Counted from the first letter of the stretch, positions 61,001 through 63,380 are shown. The stretch: 64,000 nucleotides of DNA from Siphonodentalium dalli (GCA_032622095.1 CP136063.1:114474723-114538722); one strand, 5' to 3'. Notes: generated by a model from the letters alone, not told the origin. Program-made: numbers and translations.

Positions 61001-61313
61001 CATATATAAGAGAATACATTGGCCTAACAATATTTACTTTGACCTTGTAAACCAGTGCATTCTCTTATATAATGTCAGGCATAAGAGAATGCACTGGCAC
61101 AGGATCTTTAATGATGCACCAGCTCAGCTCCCATCATGAAAGGGTTTAAATAAGATGAGATAATTTTATCTAAATTTGGTGGTATGAGCTAGTTCTTATT
61201 GTTTGTCGATTATTTATTATTTTTGCCTCTTGATAATTTAGTAAAACCAAGACGGCCAACAAGCCAATGAGATATTTCCCAGTGGAGAAGGTGTCTGGGA
61301 AGCATGGTTGGCG
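850..61313 (+). CDS. Long coiled-coil protein gene, 17 exons visible, both ends outside window (joined CDS; exons listed separately)
   Basis: Overall span of one split gene; only the exons listed below are coding. Joined, they give 571 codons plus two bases with no in-frame stop and matching phases at every junction (0,0,0,0,2,0,0,0,2,1,2,2,0,0,2,2). The product is rich in E, K, L, Q, R, D and N with heptad-like leucine spacing and few prolines or glycines through about residue 535, so it should be a long alpha-helical coiled coil. It becomes basic and less helical at the end (exons 16-17: RDKSPARADKL, then KPMRYFPVEKVSGKHGW). No signal peptide, membrane segment or catalytic motif is visible. 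Such proteins are commonly cytoskeletal, centrosomal, ciliary or Golgi scaffolds, but I cannot name the family. Start, stop, promoter and poly(A) site are outside. Confidence in a real gene is high; function is unknown. Confidence 0.9.
1052..1266. mobile_element. TTAA palindromic MITE, family B
   Basis: Near-perfect full-length inverted repeat of about 215 bp. It opens TTAACCCTTTCAGTGCCAAG and closes with the complement ending AAAGGGTTAA, centred on an AGAGCTCTAAGAGCTCT core. The TTAA at both ends matches piggyBac-type target duplication. It lies in the intron after exon 1. Confidence 0.8.
2071..2236. repeat. Tandem duplication, 79-bp period, two copies
   Basis: The block beginning CTTGTTTAGCTTATTAGC at 2079 repeats at 2158 with one or two differences, implying a recent duplication. 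Confidence 0.85.
2324..2395 (+). CDS. Exon 2, coiled coil
   Basis: Twenty-four codons, phase 0 to 0, after a TTTTGTAAG acceptor and before AAG|GTAATT. It encodes MLDGRNKEIRRDKDQLEDAI and AEMK. Its leading ATG is an internal methionine, not a likely start, because exon 1 joins it in frame. The AAG acceptor is weaker than the CAG acceptors used by most other exons. Confidence 0.85.
2525..2681. mobile_element. Foldback MITE family A (CAGTAATGCCC), copy 1
   Basis: TA, then CAGTAATGCCCTAATTAATC, runs into a near-perfect palindrome closing GGGCATTACTG and TA. Flanking TA and CAGT ends fit Tc1/mariner-type mobilisation. Confidence 0.8.
2764..2989. mobile_element. TTAA MITE family C (CCCTTCCATGACTGGAGC)
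   Basis: Opens TTAACCCTTCCATGACTGG and closes CATCATGAAAGGGTTAA. Inside are two hairpins of the type CTCTTATATATGCGAG around CCCATAGGGAG. Confidence 0.75.
3000..3900. other. AT-rich intron, nothing recognised
   Basis: Plain intron sequence with a possible imperfect inverted pair around GTTTTGAATTC (3727-3775). The same plain character holds for 1267-2070, 5346-5996, 8488-8920 and 8987-9703. Confidence 0.5.
3904..3975 (+). other. Possible pseudoexon or alternative terminal exon
   Basis: A good acceptor (CTGTCATTTACAG) is followed in phase 0 by GENSEQIEELEA, which resembles the gene's coiled coil and begins GE like exon 3. The frame then runs to a TAA at 3973-3975 with no GT donor before it. 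It could be an alternative last exon, a decayed exon that lost its donor, or chance. Skipping it leaves the main frame intact. Confidence 0.3.
4243..4521. mobile_element. TTAA MITE family D, copy 2
   Basis: Opens TTAACCCTTTCTATATTAAA and ends near AGAAAGGG. It holds the palindromic block AATAAGTTCAAC...GTTGAACTTATT around 4428-4468. Confidence 0.75.
5105..5345. mobile_element. TTAA MITE family B, mosaic with family C hairpin
   Basis: TTAACCCTTTGAGTGCC...GGCACTCAAAGGGTTAA. It contains a short GGGCCGATCTCATCGGCCC palindrome and a hairpin with the CTCTTATATATGCG arms seen in family C. Confidence 0.78.
6001..6488. mobile_element. Non-autonomous element with AGGCCCACTTAA ends
   Basis: Inverted ends AGGCCCACTTAA / TTAAGTGGGCCT are flanked by TTAA on the left and TTAG on the right, consistent with a TTAA duplication with one change. 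No coding content is recognised. Confidence 0.6.
6728..6791. repeat. Microsatellite-like tandem, 16-bp unit x4
   Basis: ACTATGAGATGAACAT repeats four times exactly. Confidence 0.9.
6894..7162. mobile_element. TTAA MITE family D, copy 3
   Basis: The left end is degraded (CTTTCGTTACTAAATTGAAT); the right end is intact, closing AAAGAAAGGGTTAA. Confidence 0.65.
7320..7813. repeat. Diverged tandem repeats, about 150-bp period
   Basis: Three diverged copies of a block with GGATCACAATGAAATTTGG, GGACATTCAA.GGAGTGTTC and TTTATCTGGAAAT. This run leads into the GTCCCCC-ended element. Confidence 0.7.
7814..8487. mobile_element. GTCCCCC-ended repeat element with 192-bp internal repeats
   Basis: Opens GTCCCCCGACG and closes GTCGGGGGAC. 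Just inside the left end is ACCCTCGTCCGTCCGTGCGTC. Three copies of a 192-bp unit starting GAGATTGGGTACC (7884, 8076, 8268) follow. Because 192 is divisible by three, a spurious reading frame of 201 codons stays open through them. Confidence 0.7.
8921..8986 (+). CDS. Exon 3, coiled coil
   Basis: Twenty-two codons, phase 0 to 0, between AACTTTACAG and ACA|GTGAGT. The peptide GELRHTRQENTHLEDRNREL ET is strongly charged and helical. The 6.5-kb intron before it contains several TTAA-type MITEs and a 192-bp tandem repeat. Confidence 0.88.
9704..9865 (+). CDS. Exon 4, coiled coil
   Basis: Fifty-four codons, phase 0 to 0, from CAATCCACAG to ATG|GTAAGT, a consensus donor. The peptide starts KLNKANEELKQSATMSQGEL and ends KCHTLEDM; it includes two of the few cysteines in the visible protein. 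Confidence 0.92.
10073..10202. mobile_element. Foldback MITE family A, copy 2 (short)
   Basis: TACAGTAATGCCCTAAATAA...GGTATTACTGTA. A minimal palindrome lacking the middle GGCTTGTTGCCATTCATCGG part of longer copies. Confidence 0.78.
10340..10800. repeat. CCGT-bearing dispersed repeat with three diverged units
   Basis: ACTATAGTAATGACCCTCGT resembles the start of the element at 7814. TTTGTCCGAGCC-like units recur at about 10405, 10564 and 10731. Confidence 0.6.
10920..11460. repeat. (CCGT)n-headed dispersed repeat
   Basis: Begins near ATACGCCCGTTTGAAAAACC with a CCGTCCGTCCGTCG run, contains two related sub-blocks (GATAACTC...AATATGGGTTC), and ends near ACGATGCTCTTGTCATG. A similar tail occurs near 33320. 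Confidence 0.5.
11487..12356. mobile_element. TTAA element with CTACGAGTTAACTCGTAG palindromes
   Basis: Opens TTAACACGTTCGCTGCC and closes GGCAGTGAACGTGTTAA. Inside are several 18-bp palindromes or near-palindromes of the form CTACGAGTTAACTCGTAG or CTACGAGATAACTCGTAG. No coding sequence is recognised. Related short copies are at 39964 and 57185. Confidence 0.75.
12462..12541 (+). CDS. Exon 5, coiled coil
   Basis: Eighty bases, phase 0 start and phase 2 end, from TTTTATTCCAG to TCAAA|GTAAGT. It encodes NSGLMDEIKILKDQCEEYMD NHVDMS plus two bases of a lysine codon completed by exon 6. Confidence 0.9.
12588..12845. mobile_element. TTAA MITE family D, copy 4
   Basis: TTAACTCTTTCTTTACTAAA at the left; the right end is degraded (CAGTAAGGAAAAGGTA). 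Confidence 0.65.
13437..13953. mobile_element. Palindrome-array element, 15 CTTAAG units
   Basis: Terminal inverted repeats TATGGCAAGCCAAACCGC... and the complement ending GGCTTGCCATA run about 45 bp. They are flanked by an exact direct repeat GGCTTA on both sides (6-bp target duplication). The interior is 15 units centred on CTTAAG, mostly TTTTACTTAAGTAAAA, often spaced about 31 bp. I cannot assign a superfamily. Confidence 0.8.
14279..14375 (+). CDS. Exon 6, coiled coil
   Basis: Ninety-seven bases. The first G completes the split lysine codon; then MREENRMLLQEKAENEQVIK and LLEMQKEVLSKS follow, ending AGT|GTAAGA in phase 0. The next recognisable exon is 15.2 kb downstream and joins in phase. 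Confidence 0.9.
14582..14798. mobile_element. Foldback MITE family A, copy 3
   Basis: TACAGTAATGCCCAAACTAA...GGGCATTACTGTA with the central CATTTATCGGAAAGCTCTC hairpin tip. Confidence 0.78.
15225..15735. repeat. Dispersed repeat, copy 1 (pair with 18470-18975)
   Basis: Shares GGAGATAAA.GTACTC, AGTTCACAAACTGTTTTC, ATCCAA.GAAACAGGGTAT and GGATACGTTCCATG with the second copy. Same orientation, moderately diverged; no coding frame is conserved. Confidence 0.6.
17078..17325. mobile_element. TTAA MITE family D, copy 5
   Basis: TTAAACCTTTCTATACTAAA...TTTAGTATAGAAAGGGTTAA. One of the best preserved copies of the family. Confidence 0.8.
18470..18975. repeat. Dispersed repeat, copy 2 (pair with 15225-15735)
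   Basis: See the first copy. The pair is about 3.2 kb apart in the same orientation, so it may be an old segmental duplication or two inserts of one element. Confidence 0.6.
19038..19271. mobile_element. TTAA MITE family D, copy 6
   Basis: TTAGCCCTTTCTATACTAAA...TAGTATAGATAGGGTTAA; the left TTAA carries one substitution. Confidence 0.75.
19380..20162 (+). mobile_element. Helitron-like non-autonomous element
   Basis: Starts A|TCTATTATATATTTTG and ends CTAG|T, as expected for insertion between A and T. A CCCGGACGAAGTCGGG hairpin sits 7 nt before the CTAG end, a standard Helitron 3' feature. There are no terminal inverted repeats or target duplication. The interior has a GT microsatellite and GGTCA-rich stretches but no Rep/helicase coding. 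Confidence 0.68.
21259..22797. mobile_element. PIF/Harbinger-like non-autonomous element, 1.54 kb
   Basis: Left end GGTGACGTTTACAC, right end (complement) GGGGGTGTTTATAC, each flanked by TTA, giving a 3-bp duplication. Subterminal GCCGGCGAAG and TATCCGGCGAAG motifs are repeated in both arms. The TTA target and GG-TGTTTA ends fit PIF/Harbinger. No transposase is seen. The interior (21838-22200) resembles sequence at 24770-24930. Confidence 0.72.
23337..23803. mobile_element. TTAA MITE family B, long mosaic copy
   Basis: TTAACCCTTTCAGTGCCAGG...GGCACTCAAAGGGTTAA. Contains GGGCCGATCTCATCGGCCC, a T-rich stretch, and the CTCTTATATATGCGAG hairpin. Confidence 0.78.
24240..25070. repeat. Dispersed repeat interrupted by MITE family E
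   Basis: Blocks such as CAGTTGGAAAT, TGAAATTGTTCT and ATTGGTCTGAAATGGC resemble 21838-22110. The family E element at 24341-24752 splits it. Confidence 0.5.
24341..24752. mobile_element. MITE family E, long form (GCAGAATGAGGTCC)
   Basis: Ends AGTGTGTCTGTCATT and AATGACAGACACTCT. Each arm contains a complete small hairpin (GAATGAGGTCCTCAGAGGGT / ACCCTCTGGGGACCTCATTC). The middle matches the complement of 59281-59440. Confidence 0.72.
25273..25511. repeat. Tandem duplication, 119-bp period, two copies
   Basis: The block starting ACATTGATTTTCTTGCTTGC at 25273 repeats nearly identically at 25392. Confidence 0.9.
27035..27320. mobile_element. Foldback MITE family A, copy 4 (expanded centre)
   Basis: TACAGTAATGTTCTAAATAA...GGGCATTACTATA. 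The central GGCAACATGCCATAACCGAG-type segment is partly duplicated, making this copy the longest in the family. Confidence 0.72.
27875..28127. mobile_element. TTAA MITE family D, copy 7
   Basis: Left end degraded (TACGCTTAAAATGGCTTCTC); right end GATAGAAAGGGTTAA. Confidence 0.65.
28408..28624. mobile_element. Foldback MITE family A, copy 5
   Basis: TACAGTAATGCCCTAAATAA...GGGCATTACTGTA. Near-perfect palindrome and close to the family consensus. Confidence 0.82.
29552..29701 (+). CDS. Exon 7, coiled coil
   Basis: Fifty codons, phase 0 to 0, from TGTATTTTCAG to CTG|GTGAAT. The peptide starts SESSLNKLHNVEQLTGRIEQ and ends RQKEDLL, with regular heptad leucines and isoleucines. Confidence 0.92.
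30417..30551 (+). CDS. Exon 8, coiled coil
   Basis: Forty-five codons, phase 0 to 0, from GCATTTTCAG to GAG|GTCAGT. The peptide starts KNSELIYKNPQIDELKAQVD, including a proline that could interrupt the helix, and ends KEKAGYLEE. Confidence 0.9.
30662..30800. repeat. Dispersed repeat (inverted match to 63381-63542)
   Basis: AAAGATGCATAATCCGAA, TCGAGTCGAGGAACCCACC and CAAAGCTC.GAGTGATCAGA recur as the complement near the window's right end. The other terminus of each copy is not seen. Confidence 0.6.
31466..31545 (+). CDS. Exon 9, helix break
   Basis: Eighty bases, phase 0 start and phase 2 end, from TTGTTTACAG to GAGGA|GTAAGT. The peptide ENSHLRNDFDKCIGPDGEVI TRDNFE contains GPDG, so it is the clearest non-helical hinge in the visible coiled coil. 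Confidence 0.9.
32098..32221. mobile_element. MITE family E, short form
   Basis: TGTGTCTGTCATTAGCAGAA...TTCTGCAAATGACAGACA, with a central CACTGTGCAGGATAG loop. Confidence 0.72.
32341..32468 (+). CDS. Exon 10, coiled coil
   Basis: One base completes the aspartate codon from exon 9; IENEKKRIEDDYDILQREHE and onward to EEGSMSKQ follow, ending CAAG|GTCTGT in phase 1. The acceptor is TTATTTTGTAG. Confidence 0.88.
32531..32660. repeat. Inverted repeat, about 130 bp
   Basis: Arms TTATTAATTGCTTGTTTTC and its complement near 32641-32660, with an inner arm GCCTCGGTCTGTTGTA. A foldback element of unassigned family. Confidence 0.65.
33822..34027. mobile_element. Foldback MITE family A, copy 6
   Basis: TATAGTAATGCCCTAAATAA...GGGCATTACTA. 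Both tips carry substitutions and one arm has a deletion near 33940. Confidence 0.75.
34261..34827. mobile_element. hAT-like non-autonomous element, exact 8-bp TSD
   Basis: Ends CAGGGTCCGCGCT and (complement) CAGGGTTCGCGCT, flanked by identical CAGTCAGT at 34253-34260 and 34828-34835. CAGGG ends with an 8-bp duplication are typical of hAT. The arms contain repeated TTTTTGCCAAATG. Confidence 0.85.
34978..35194. mobile_element. Foldback MITE family A, copy 7
   Basis: CAGTAATGCTCTAATTAATC...GAGCATTACTGTA. Near-perfect palindrome with matched substitutions in both arms (GCTC / GAGC), suggesting arm-to-arm conversion or a subfamily. Confidence 0.8.
35195..37610. other. Intron segment with mixed composition
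   Basis: 35195-36240 is plain AT-rich intron. From about 36250 the sequence is richer in CG-containing words (CACGTG, GATCGATC, TCGCGGCC) and carries several AACGCTCTTTATT repeats. This may be the body of an older element that also contains the THAP fragment. No terminal repeats were found. Confidence 0.4.
36403..36420. other. Perfect 18-bp palindrome of two E-boxes
   Basis: CACGTGATCGATCACGTG. Another CACGTGATCATCGG lies about 50 bp upstream. It could bind bHLH factors, but it sits in a repeat-rich intron, so this is only a sequence observation. Confidence 0.5.
37611..37817 (-). pseudogene. THAP-domain fragment
   Basis: A 68-codon minus-strand frame. From its internal methionine (residue 15) it reads MPYKCNVFGCGRSSDSKLGI, then YSFPKDVRLRAIWRDLC. 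This matches the start of a THAP zinc finger: MP..C....C, later a conserved FP and W. The second half of the finger (C-x2-H) is missing before the stop, so it is a truncated copy or a lone first exon. THAP domains occur in P-element-type transposases and in host transcription factors. Since it lies inside an intron, opposite to the host gene, and among AATAAAGAGCGTT repeats, a transposon remnant is likelier. No downstream transposase is seen. Confidence 0.6.
38880..39057 (+). CDS. Exon 11, coiled coil (longest visible exon)
   Basis: One hundred seventy-eight bases starting in phase 1: the G from exon 10 plus AA gives glutamate, then REDARKLKKEKNGLERQVQL, ending NELQEAQK and CA|GTGAGT in phase 2. 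The phase match across a 6.4-kb intron supports this as the direct neighbour of exon 10. Confidence 0.9.
39081..39389. mobile_element. TTAA MITE family F (CCCTTTGGCGAGTA)
   Basis: TTAACCCTTTGGCGAGTAGA...ATACTCTCCAAAGGGTTAA. Inside, ACGACATATATGTCG and CGTCATGTATATGACG are small palindromes. It inserted only 23 bp after exon 11. Confidence 0.72.
39403..39563. mobile_element. Foldback MITE family A, copy 8 (right tip lost)
   Basis: TACAGTAATGCCCTAAATAA at the left; the right arm stops at ATTATTTAGGGC without the final ATTACTGTA. Confidence 0.75.
39647..39967. mobile_element. TTAA MITE family D, copy 8
   Basis: TTAACCCTTTCTTTGCTAAA...ATAGATAGGGTTAA. The right TTAA (39964-39967) is shared with the next element. 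Confidence 0.75.
39964..40043. mobile_element. Short TTAA element related to 11487-12356
   Basis: TTAACATGTTCACTGCC...GGCAGCGAACGTGTTAA, 80 bp, with an AGAGTTATCTCAT centre related to the CTACGAGTTATCTCGTAG motif of the larger element. Confidence 0.7.
40526..40543 (+). CDS. Exon 12, candidate 18-nt microexon
   Basis: Eighteen bases between a TTCTAATAG acceptor and a GG|GTAAGA donor. It begins and ends in phase 2, which is exactly what exons 11 and 13 require. Inclusion inserts QFQRDYG across the junction in place of a single histidine (a net gain of six residues). The motif is short, so chance cannot be excluded, but two good splice sites, symmetric phase and position in the right intron all agree. 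It may be alternatively spliced. Confidence 0.55.
40628..41098. mobile_element. Non-autonomous element with AGGGAC..AGGCA ends
   Basis: AGGGACCCAAGGCA at the left and the complement of AGGGACTCGAGGCA at the right, flanked by TTGA and TTAA. A likely TTAA target duplication with one change. Confidence 0.6.
41099..42912. other. Intron, nothing recognised
   Basis: AT-rich sequence between an AGGGAC-ended element and a short direct repeat. 42240-42500 has unusual CG-containing words, but no frame, hairpin or family match was found. Confidence 0.45.
42913..43265. repeat. Direct repeat of about 45 bp, 306 bp apart
   Basis: CATGGAATATGTTATCGTGA and following CCTATAGAG.GTGCCGTT occur at 42913 and 43219. 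The spacing could mark the ends of a small element, but no inverted ends are seen. Confidence 0.6.
43295..43342. mobile_element. Foldback MITE family A, copy 9 (solo right end)
   Basis: Only AATTCTGCTGTGGTTAAGGA...GGGCATTACTGTA remains. Confidence 0.75.
43789..43897 (+). CDS. Exon 13, coiled coil
   Basis: One base completes the split codon; then PKEVERLKKEIDILQKQLED and on to VLMQRLKQ, ending CAG|GTGACA in phase 0. The acceptor is ATTCTCATCAG. Confidence 0.9.
44068..44175. repeat. Tandem AATAAAGAGCGTTCC repeats
   Basis: The block AAAGAGCGTTCCTTGTTTAT followed by CTGTTAATGGTGTC.TAGTAAATA is duplicated, with a third partial AAAGAGCGTTTG. Same motif as at 37255-37615 and 52432. Confidence 0.75.
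45075..45116 (+). CDS. Exon 14, 42-nt exon
   Basis: Fourteen codons (ELKNERIKNGSISG), phase 0 to 0, from CTGATACAG to GGA|GTGAGA. Because it is short and symmetric it could be skipped without changing the frame. The GSISG end suggests a flexible linker between helices. Confidence 0.75.
45180..45835. mobile_element. Foldback-tailed dispersed element, copy 1
   Basis: Left part (TTATTATATGACTA, TACCACTATTGTTTGG) is followed by a near-perfect palindrome at 45674-45835 with GAAGTGATATGGGCTGCAGT arms. Related in both parts to 48110-48566. Confidence 0.65.
46281..46542. mobile_element. TTAA MITE family C, copy 2
   Basis: CCTTCCATGACTGGAGCTTC...TAATGAAAGGGTTAA, with two CTCTTATATATGCRAG hairpins. 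The left TTAA is mutated (TGAA). Confidence 0.7.
46656..47265. repeat. (CCGT)n repeat element with GCCCCCGA ends and 161-bp duplication
   Basis: Opens GCCCCCGATCTCCGATGG and closes near TCGGGGGC. A CCGTCCGT microsatellite spans about 46701-46778. A 161-bp unit starting GTCCGTACGAACGTTTCAAC occurs at 46770 and 46931. Same architecture as 7814-8487. Confidence 0.72.
47489..47755. mobile_element. TTAA MITE family D, copy 9
   Basis: TTAATCCTTTATATACTGAA at the left; right end decayed (TATTTAGTTTTGAACG). Confidence 0.65.
48110..48566. mobile_element. Foldback-tailed dispersed element, copy 2
   Basis: Left block TTATTATATGACTATTATTT and TACCACCATTGTTTGG match 45180 onward. The tail palindrome 48419-48563 has arms GTGATCTGAGTCTCCA and CTCGTTGAGAAGGTGA. 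It ends about 90 bp before exon 15. Confidence 0.65.
48652..48773 (+). CDS. Exon 15, coiled coil
   Basis: One hundred twenty-two bases from ATTACTGCAG to CTCAG|GTAAGT, phase 0 start and phase 2 end. The peptide starts DSLDDVGNELTGMRAELHRL and ends VTLANKLDL. It is the last clearly coiled-coil segment. Confidence 0.92.
48840..48937. mobile_element. MITE family E, partial
   Basis: ATTAGCAGAATGAGGTCCTC...AATTCACCCTCTGGGGAC. The right outer end is lost. It lies 67 bp after exon 15. Confidence 0.65.
49575..49919. repeat. Minisatellite, 38-bp unit, about nine copies
   Basis: Unit contains CTCTCCGATTGTACTCACCC and ATATGTGTACATCTAACA. Inner copies are essentially identical; the first and last are diverged, as expected of array edges. 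It ends about 40 bp before 36-nt exon 16. Confidence 0.95.
49960..49995 (+). CDS. Exon 16, 36-nt exon
   Basis: Thirty-six bases, phase 2 to 2, from CTTCTGATTTAG to CTTAG|GTATGT, encoding RDKSPARADKL within split arginine and serine codons. The composition is basic and proline-bearing, unlike the upstream helix. It lies about 40 bp after a 38-bp minisatellite, which could influence its splicing. Confidence 0.8.
50237..50338. mobile_element. MITE family E, partial
   Basis: GAGGTCCCCAGAGGGTGAAT...CTGCAAATAACAGACACACT. The left outer arm is missing. Confidence 0.65.
50476..50793. mobile_element. TTAA element with CTTCTTCGCTGCT ends
   Basis: TTAACTTCTTCGCTGCTATG...TTTAGCAGCGAAGAGGTTAA, with TGACGT/ACGTCA palindromes inside. 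A TTAA-flanked family distinct from B, C, D and F. Confidence 0.75.
50876..51004. mobile_element. TTAA MITE family C, truncated copy 3
   Basis: CCCTTTCATGACTGGAGCTT at the left; only one hairpin arm (CTCTCATATATGCGAG) is left, and the right end is decayed. Confidence 0.6.
51290..51460. repeat. Subterminal tandem repeats in left Harbinger-like arm
   Basis: The block AACGTTATCGGAATTTTAGT and TTCCTCTTTCGGAA recurs three times with variable spacing, separated by TTGCGGAATTCA. Confidence 0.8.
53336..53745 (+). pseudogene. Non-LTR retrotransposon (LINE) 3' end remnant
   Basis: A broken plus-strand coding remnant. It passes from one frame (to 53539) to a second reading AFRTRNHKLPKRTRRLD, and then a third from about 53600 reading DRICTLCNLEIGDEYHMVLN and ending at a TAG near 53745. 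The RTRNHKLP block and the C-x2-C...H...C motif just before the end are characteristic of the C-terminal region after reverse transcriptase in animal LINE ORF2 proteins. At least two frameshifts make it dead. The clade cannot be set from this fragment. Confidence 0.72.
53844..54235. repeat. GCCGGGACAACTC cluster with inverted copies
   Basis: GCCGGGACAACTC and AGCCGGGACAACTTGG at the left, GAGTTGTCCCGGC at the right, with several CGAGTTGTC variants between. CATGTAACA also appears near both ends. Probably a small nested element. Confidence 0.6.
54585..54790. repeat. ACCGCGGT-rich tandem repeats
   Basis: CGGCAAGTATACCGCGGTCG repeats two to three times, then turns into inverted GCGGCCGAAC / GTTCGGCCGC. 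The open frame here is a by-product of the repeat. Confidence 0.75.
55080..55980. repeat. TTCGCCG repeat arms around a nested segment
   Basis: TTCGCCGRRA units at 55124-55280 and inverted CCGGCGAA units at 55900-55970 bracket about 600 bp. Likely a nested element within the 5.2-kb one. Confidence 0.55.
55573..55783. repeat. Tandem duplication, about 110 bp, two copies
   Basis: The block ATGGCTTCGGGTGAATTGTA ... CACACGTGCYAGGAAGGAAG occurs twice in a row with a few small indels. Confidence 0.88.
56401..56625. mobile_element. Foldback MITE family A, copy 10
   Basis: TACTGCAATAATGTCGTAAA...GGGCATTATTGTA. Diverged, but keeps the CAGGATTTAGTCTGAAATAC core and its complement. It lies just outside the 5.2-kb Harbinger-like element. 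Confidence 0.7.
56626..57894. other. Intron, little recognised
   Basis: AT-rich. Only 57185-57233 stands out: CAAGATAACTCGTAGTTAGC and AACATGTTAA, a fragment of the element family at 11487. Confidence 0.5.
57895..58195. repeat. Diverged tandem repeat (GAGGTCACTGGGTCAAAT)
   Basis: Units with ATTCAGATTTTTTTAAATGA, GAGGTCACTGGGTC, ACTCTTTC.CACCATAGTAA and TTTTGGTA. The same unit recurs at 59640-60330. Confidence 0.65.
58609..59029. mobile_element. MITE family E, long form
   Basis: GTGTCTGACATTTGCAGAAT...ATTCTGCAAATGTCAGACAC, about 420 bp, each arm with its own small hairpin. Confidence 0.75.
59131..59551. mobile_element. MITE family E, long form
   Basis: CCTGTCATTTGCAGAATGAG...TTCTGCAAATGACAGACACA. 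Two complete GGTCCCCAGAGGGTGAATTT hairpins, one per arm, flank a middle with CTTCTGGGAAGTATCT. Confidence 0.78.
59640..60330. repeat. Diverged tandem repeat array, about 165-bp unit
   Basis: Four to five units containing GATTCAGAT, GGGGTCACC.GGTCAAATA, CATAGTAATTCTTAAAAT and TTTGGTATG. Continues the 57895 array, apparently split by family E insertions. Confidence 0.65.
60907..61149. mobile_element. TTAA MITE family C, copy 4
   Basis: TTGACCCTTCCATGACTGGA...CATCATGAAAGGGTTTAA. Contains the TCTCTTATATATGCGAG and TATATAAGAGAATACATTGG arms. It ends about 90 bp before exon 17. Confidence 0.72.
61242..61313 (+). CDS. Exon 17, non-coiled basic region
   Basis: Seventy-two bases, phase 2 to 2, from GATAATTTAG to GGCG|GTATGA. 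It encodes KTKTANKPMRYFPVEKVSGK HGW and part of an arginine codon. The hydrophobic MRYFPV core and HGW look like the start of a short conserved motif rather than coiled coil. The next exon is not visible before the window ends. Confidence 0.85.
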
Positions 61314-62036
61314 GTATGAATGCTGTAGCACGTTTTCTTATTAGACACTGTGCTCATCAACATATAAAGCTAAAGTACTGAGACTGCTGTCAAATTAACC
61401 AATTGTCTGAGAGAAAACCTATTATTATAACACCTCACTGTTACATGCATACCAAAGTTTGCAGATGAATTTTATTGTCTTAAATTGGTCATCAACATTA
61501 TTACCAGACATTTAACTAATTAATCAAAAGTAATCAATTAATCATTGATTAATTGGGACGATTAATCGATTAGCAAAATAGATCATCGTTTCAACCCTAA
61601 TAGAAATATAAGATTGAAAAACTAAATTCCCACATCCACTTATTCATAGACCTATGATATTTATTTTGAATGACTTTCCGACAATGAAAAATAAAAATTG
61701 ACCGATCTCAGACATTCAAACTGACCCTACCCCTTTAAAGATTCCCTGTCCAATTTGACACACCTAAATTACTTCAACTTCGGGAGTAAACAAATATTTG
61801 TTTTAATTTTATTCGAGGAAGTCACCTTCCAAAGCTCTGCGCTATTACCGGTAGATTAATAAAAAAAAATCTATTTATTTTGTCCACTTCAAATTTTTTT
61901 GAGGCGAGCCAAAACTCCTCTTGACTCTGCCTGGAAATATATAGGCAGGTCATGGTTTTCCATTGCTTTTGTGATCGGAAATGATTTCTGGAATAAAATA
62001 CCACCAAAATGATCACTATCATGAAAATAGAGAAGT
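61314..62036. other. Intron after exon 17
   Basis: AT-rich, with a low-complexity ATTAATC stretch near 61510-61575. No following exon is seen here or up to 64000. Confidence 0.5.
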
Positions 62037-62044
62037 GGATATAT

Positions 62045-63110
62045 CAGGCCTCAGCCTAGGGGTTCAGAACAGGGAGACTTGAAGTCTCCCTCCAGGAAAT
62101 TTAGGGAGACTTCAGGAAATTTAGGGAGACTTCAGGGAGAAGTGGGGAGACTACCAAAAATTGACAATTTTCAAATATCGCTTTATTTTATAACATCAAT
62201 AACAAATTAAAAAAGTTAAAATAAGAAATAAAACTAAAATTTTTTGACTTTATCTGAAATCAGCGTAATTAATTGTTATTATACATTTAACAGTCTGAAT
62301 CATGATCAGATGTAGTTGGTGGACCCAACTAATCAAATATTCAGCCGTGCTCTGATAATTAACGTCAGATTTGCGGACTAGATCAGATGATGCATGTAAC
62401 TTTTTAAGTTTAATTTGGTCACGGCTGTAATGTGGGTGTCCGCTAAAATAAACAATAAGGACTAACTAACAAAGATCGAGTTGCTAAAGCTTTTATTAAT
62501 TAATGGCCTCCCTTAATTAATGCCAACATCACTGGTATAATCCGATTAAAGCAATAAACTTGACATTTATTTGCGGCTACGGAAGCGGTCTCTTCAAAAA
62601 GTGGGACGCGGTCTCTTCAAAAAGTACGACGCGTTACCGAAACGAACTTCCGAACATACTCTGATAATTGCGTAATTTTGTTTTTATATCTGAAAAGCGG
62701 GACGGCAGTCTTTTAAGTTAATTAAAACATTTATTTGTGACACTCACGATGGTCAGTAACAACACAGATGCGAACATATCGTGTTTTCAGCGTGTCAAAA
62801 CATTCGTGATTAACATTCATTACCGCAAAGCGAACAAAGGCGACTGAATAACAACACAAAACAATAGGTCATATTTTATTTTTTATTTTAAACACTTGGG
62901 TCTTTGTCTCTGAATCTTCTGTTTCTTTTTGGGATGGCCGCCACAATTCATCTATATACGGACATGTCTGGGAAAAAAATTAAGGAAAAAAAAACAAAAA
63001 ACCCCCTAAAATTGAAGGCGACTTCGATTTCGCATCAGAGCGACGATAGGGCGAAGTCAGCGACAGTAAGGCGACAATCTCGCCCGAGTCGCCTTGTGAG
63101 CTGAGGCCTG
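62045..63110. mobile_element. hAT-like non-autonomous element, exact 8-bp TSD, 1.07 kb
   Basis: Ends CAGGCCTCAGC and the complement GCTGAGGCCTG, flanked by identical GGATATAT at 62037-62044 and 63111-63118. Short CAGG-type ends with an 8-bp duplication indicate hAT. Inside are GGGAGACTTCAGG repeats at the left, a GCGGTCTCTTCAAAAAGT duplication near 62586, and GGCGAC-type repeats near the right end. No transposase is visible. Confidence 0.88.
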
Positions 63111-63380
63111 GGATATATACCACACTGATTACACATGCAGTTAGATGTTTCTGACGACGTGTGTGTGGGGGAAATCCAGAATTTCCTATTCGAACCAGGA
63201 GTAATAATATATGGCATCTGTCAACAACACTCGTTCAGTGTTCAAACTGCCATGATATTATTTTAGTATATGTCTTTTCGGAAACTATGATGTCTATTTG
63301 GTATTGTTGTGAGTATTTTTTTGGTTATAAATTAATTTTGATCACTAAAGCAGTATATTGATAAATATTTTCCAGGCTGC

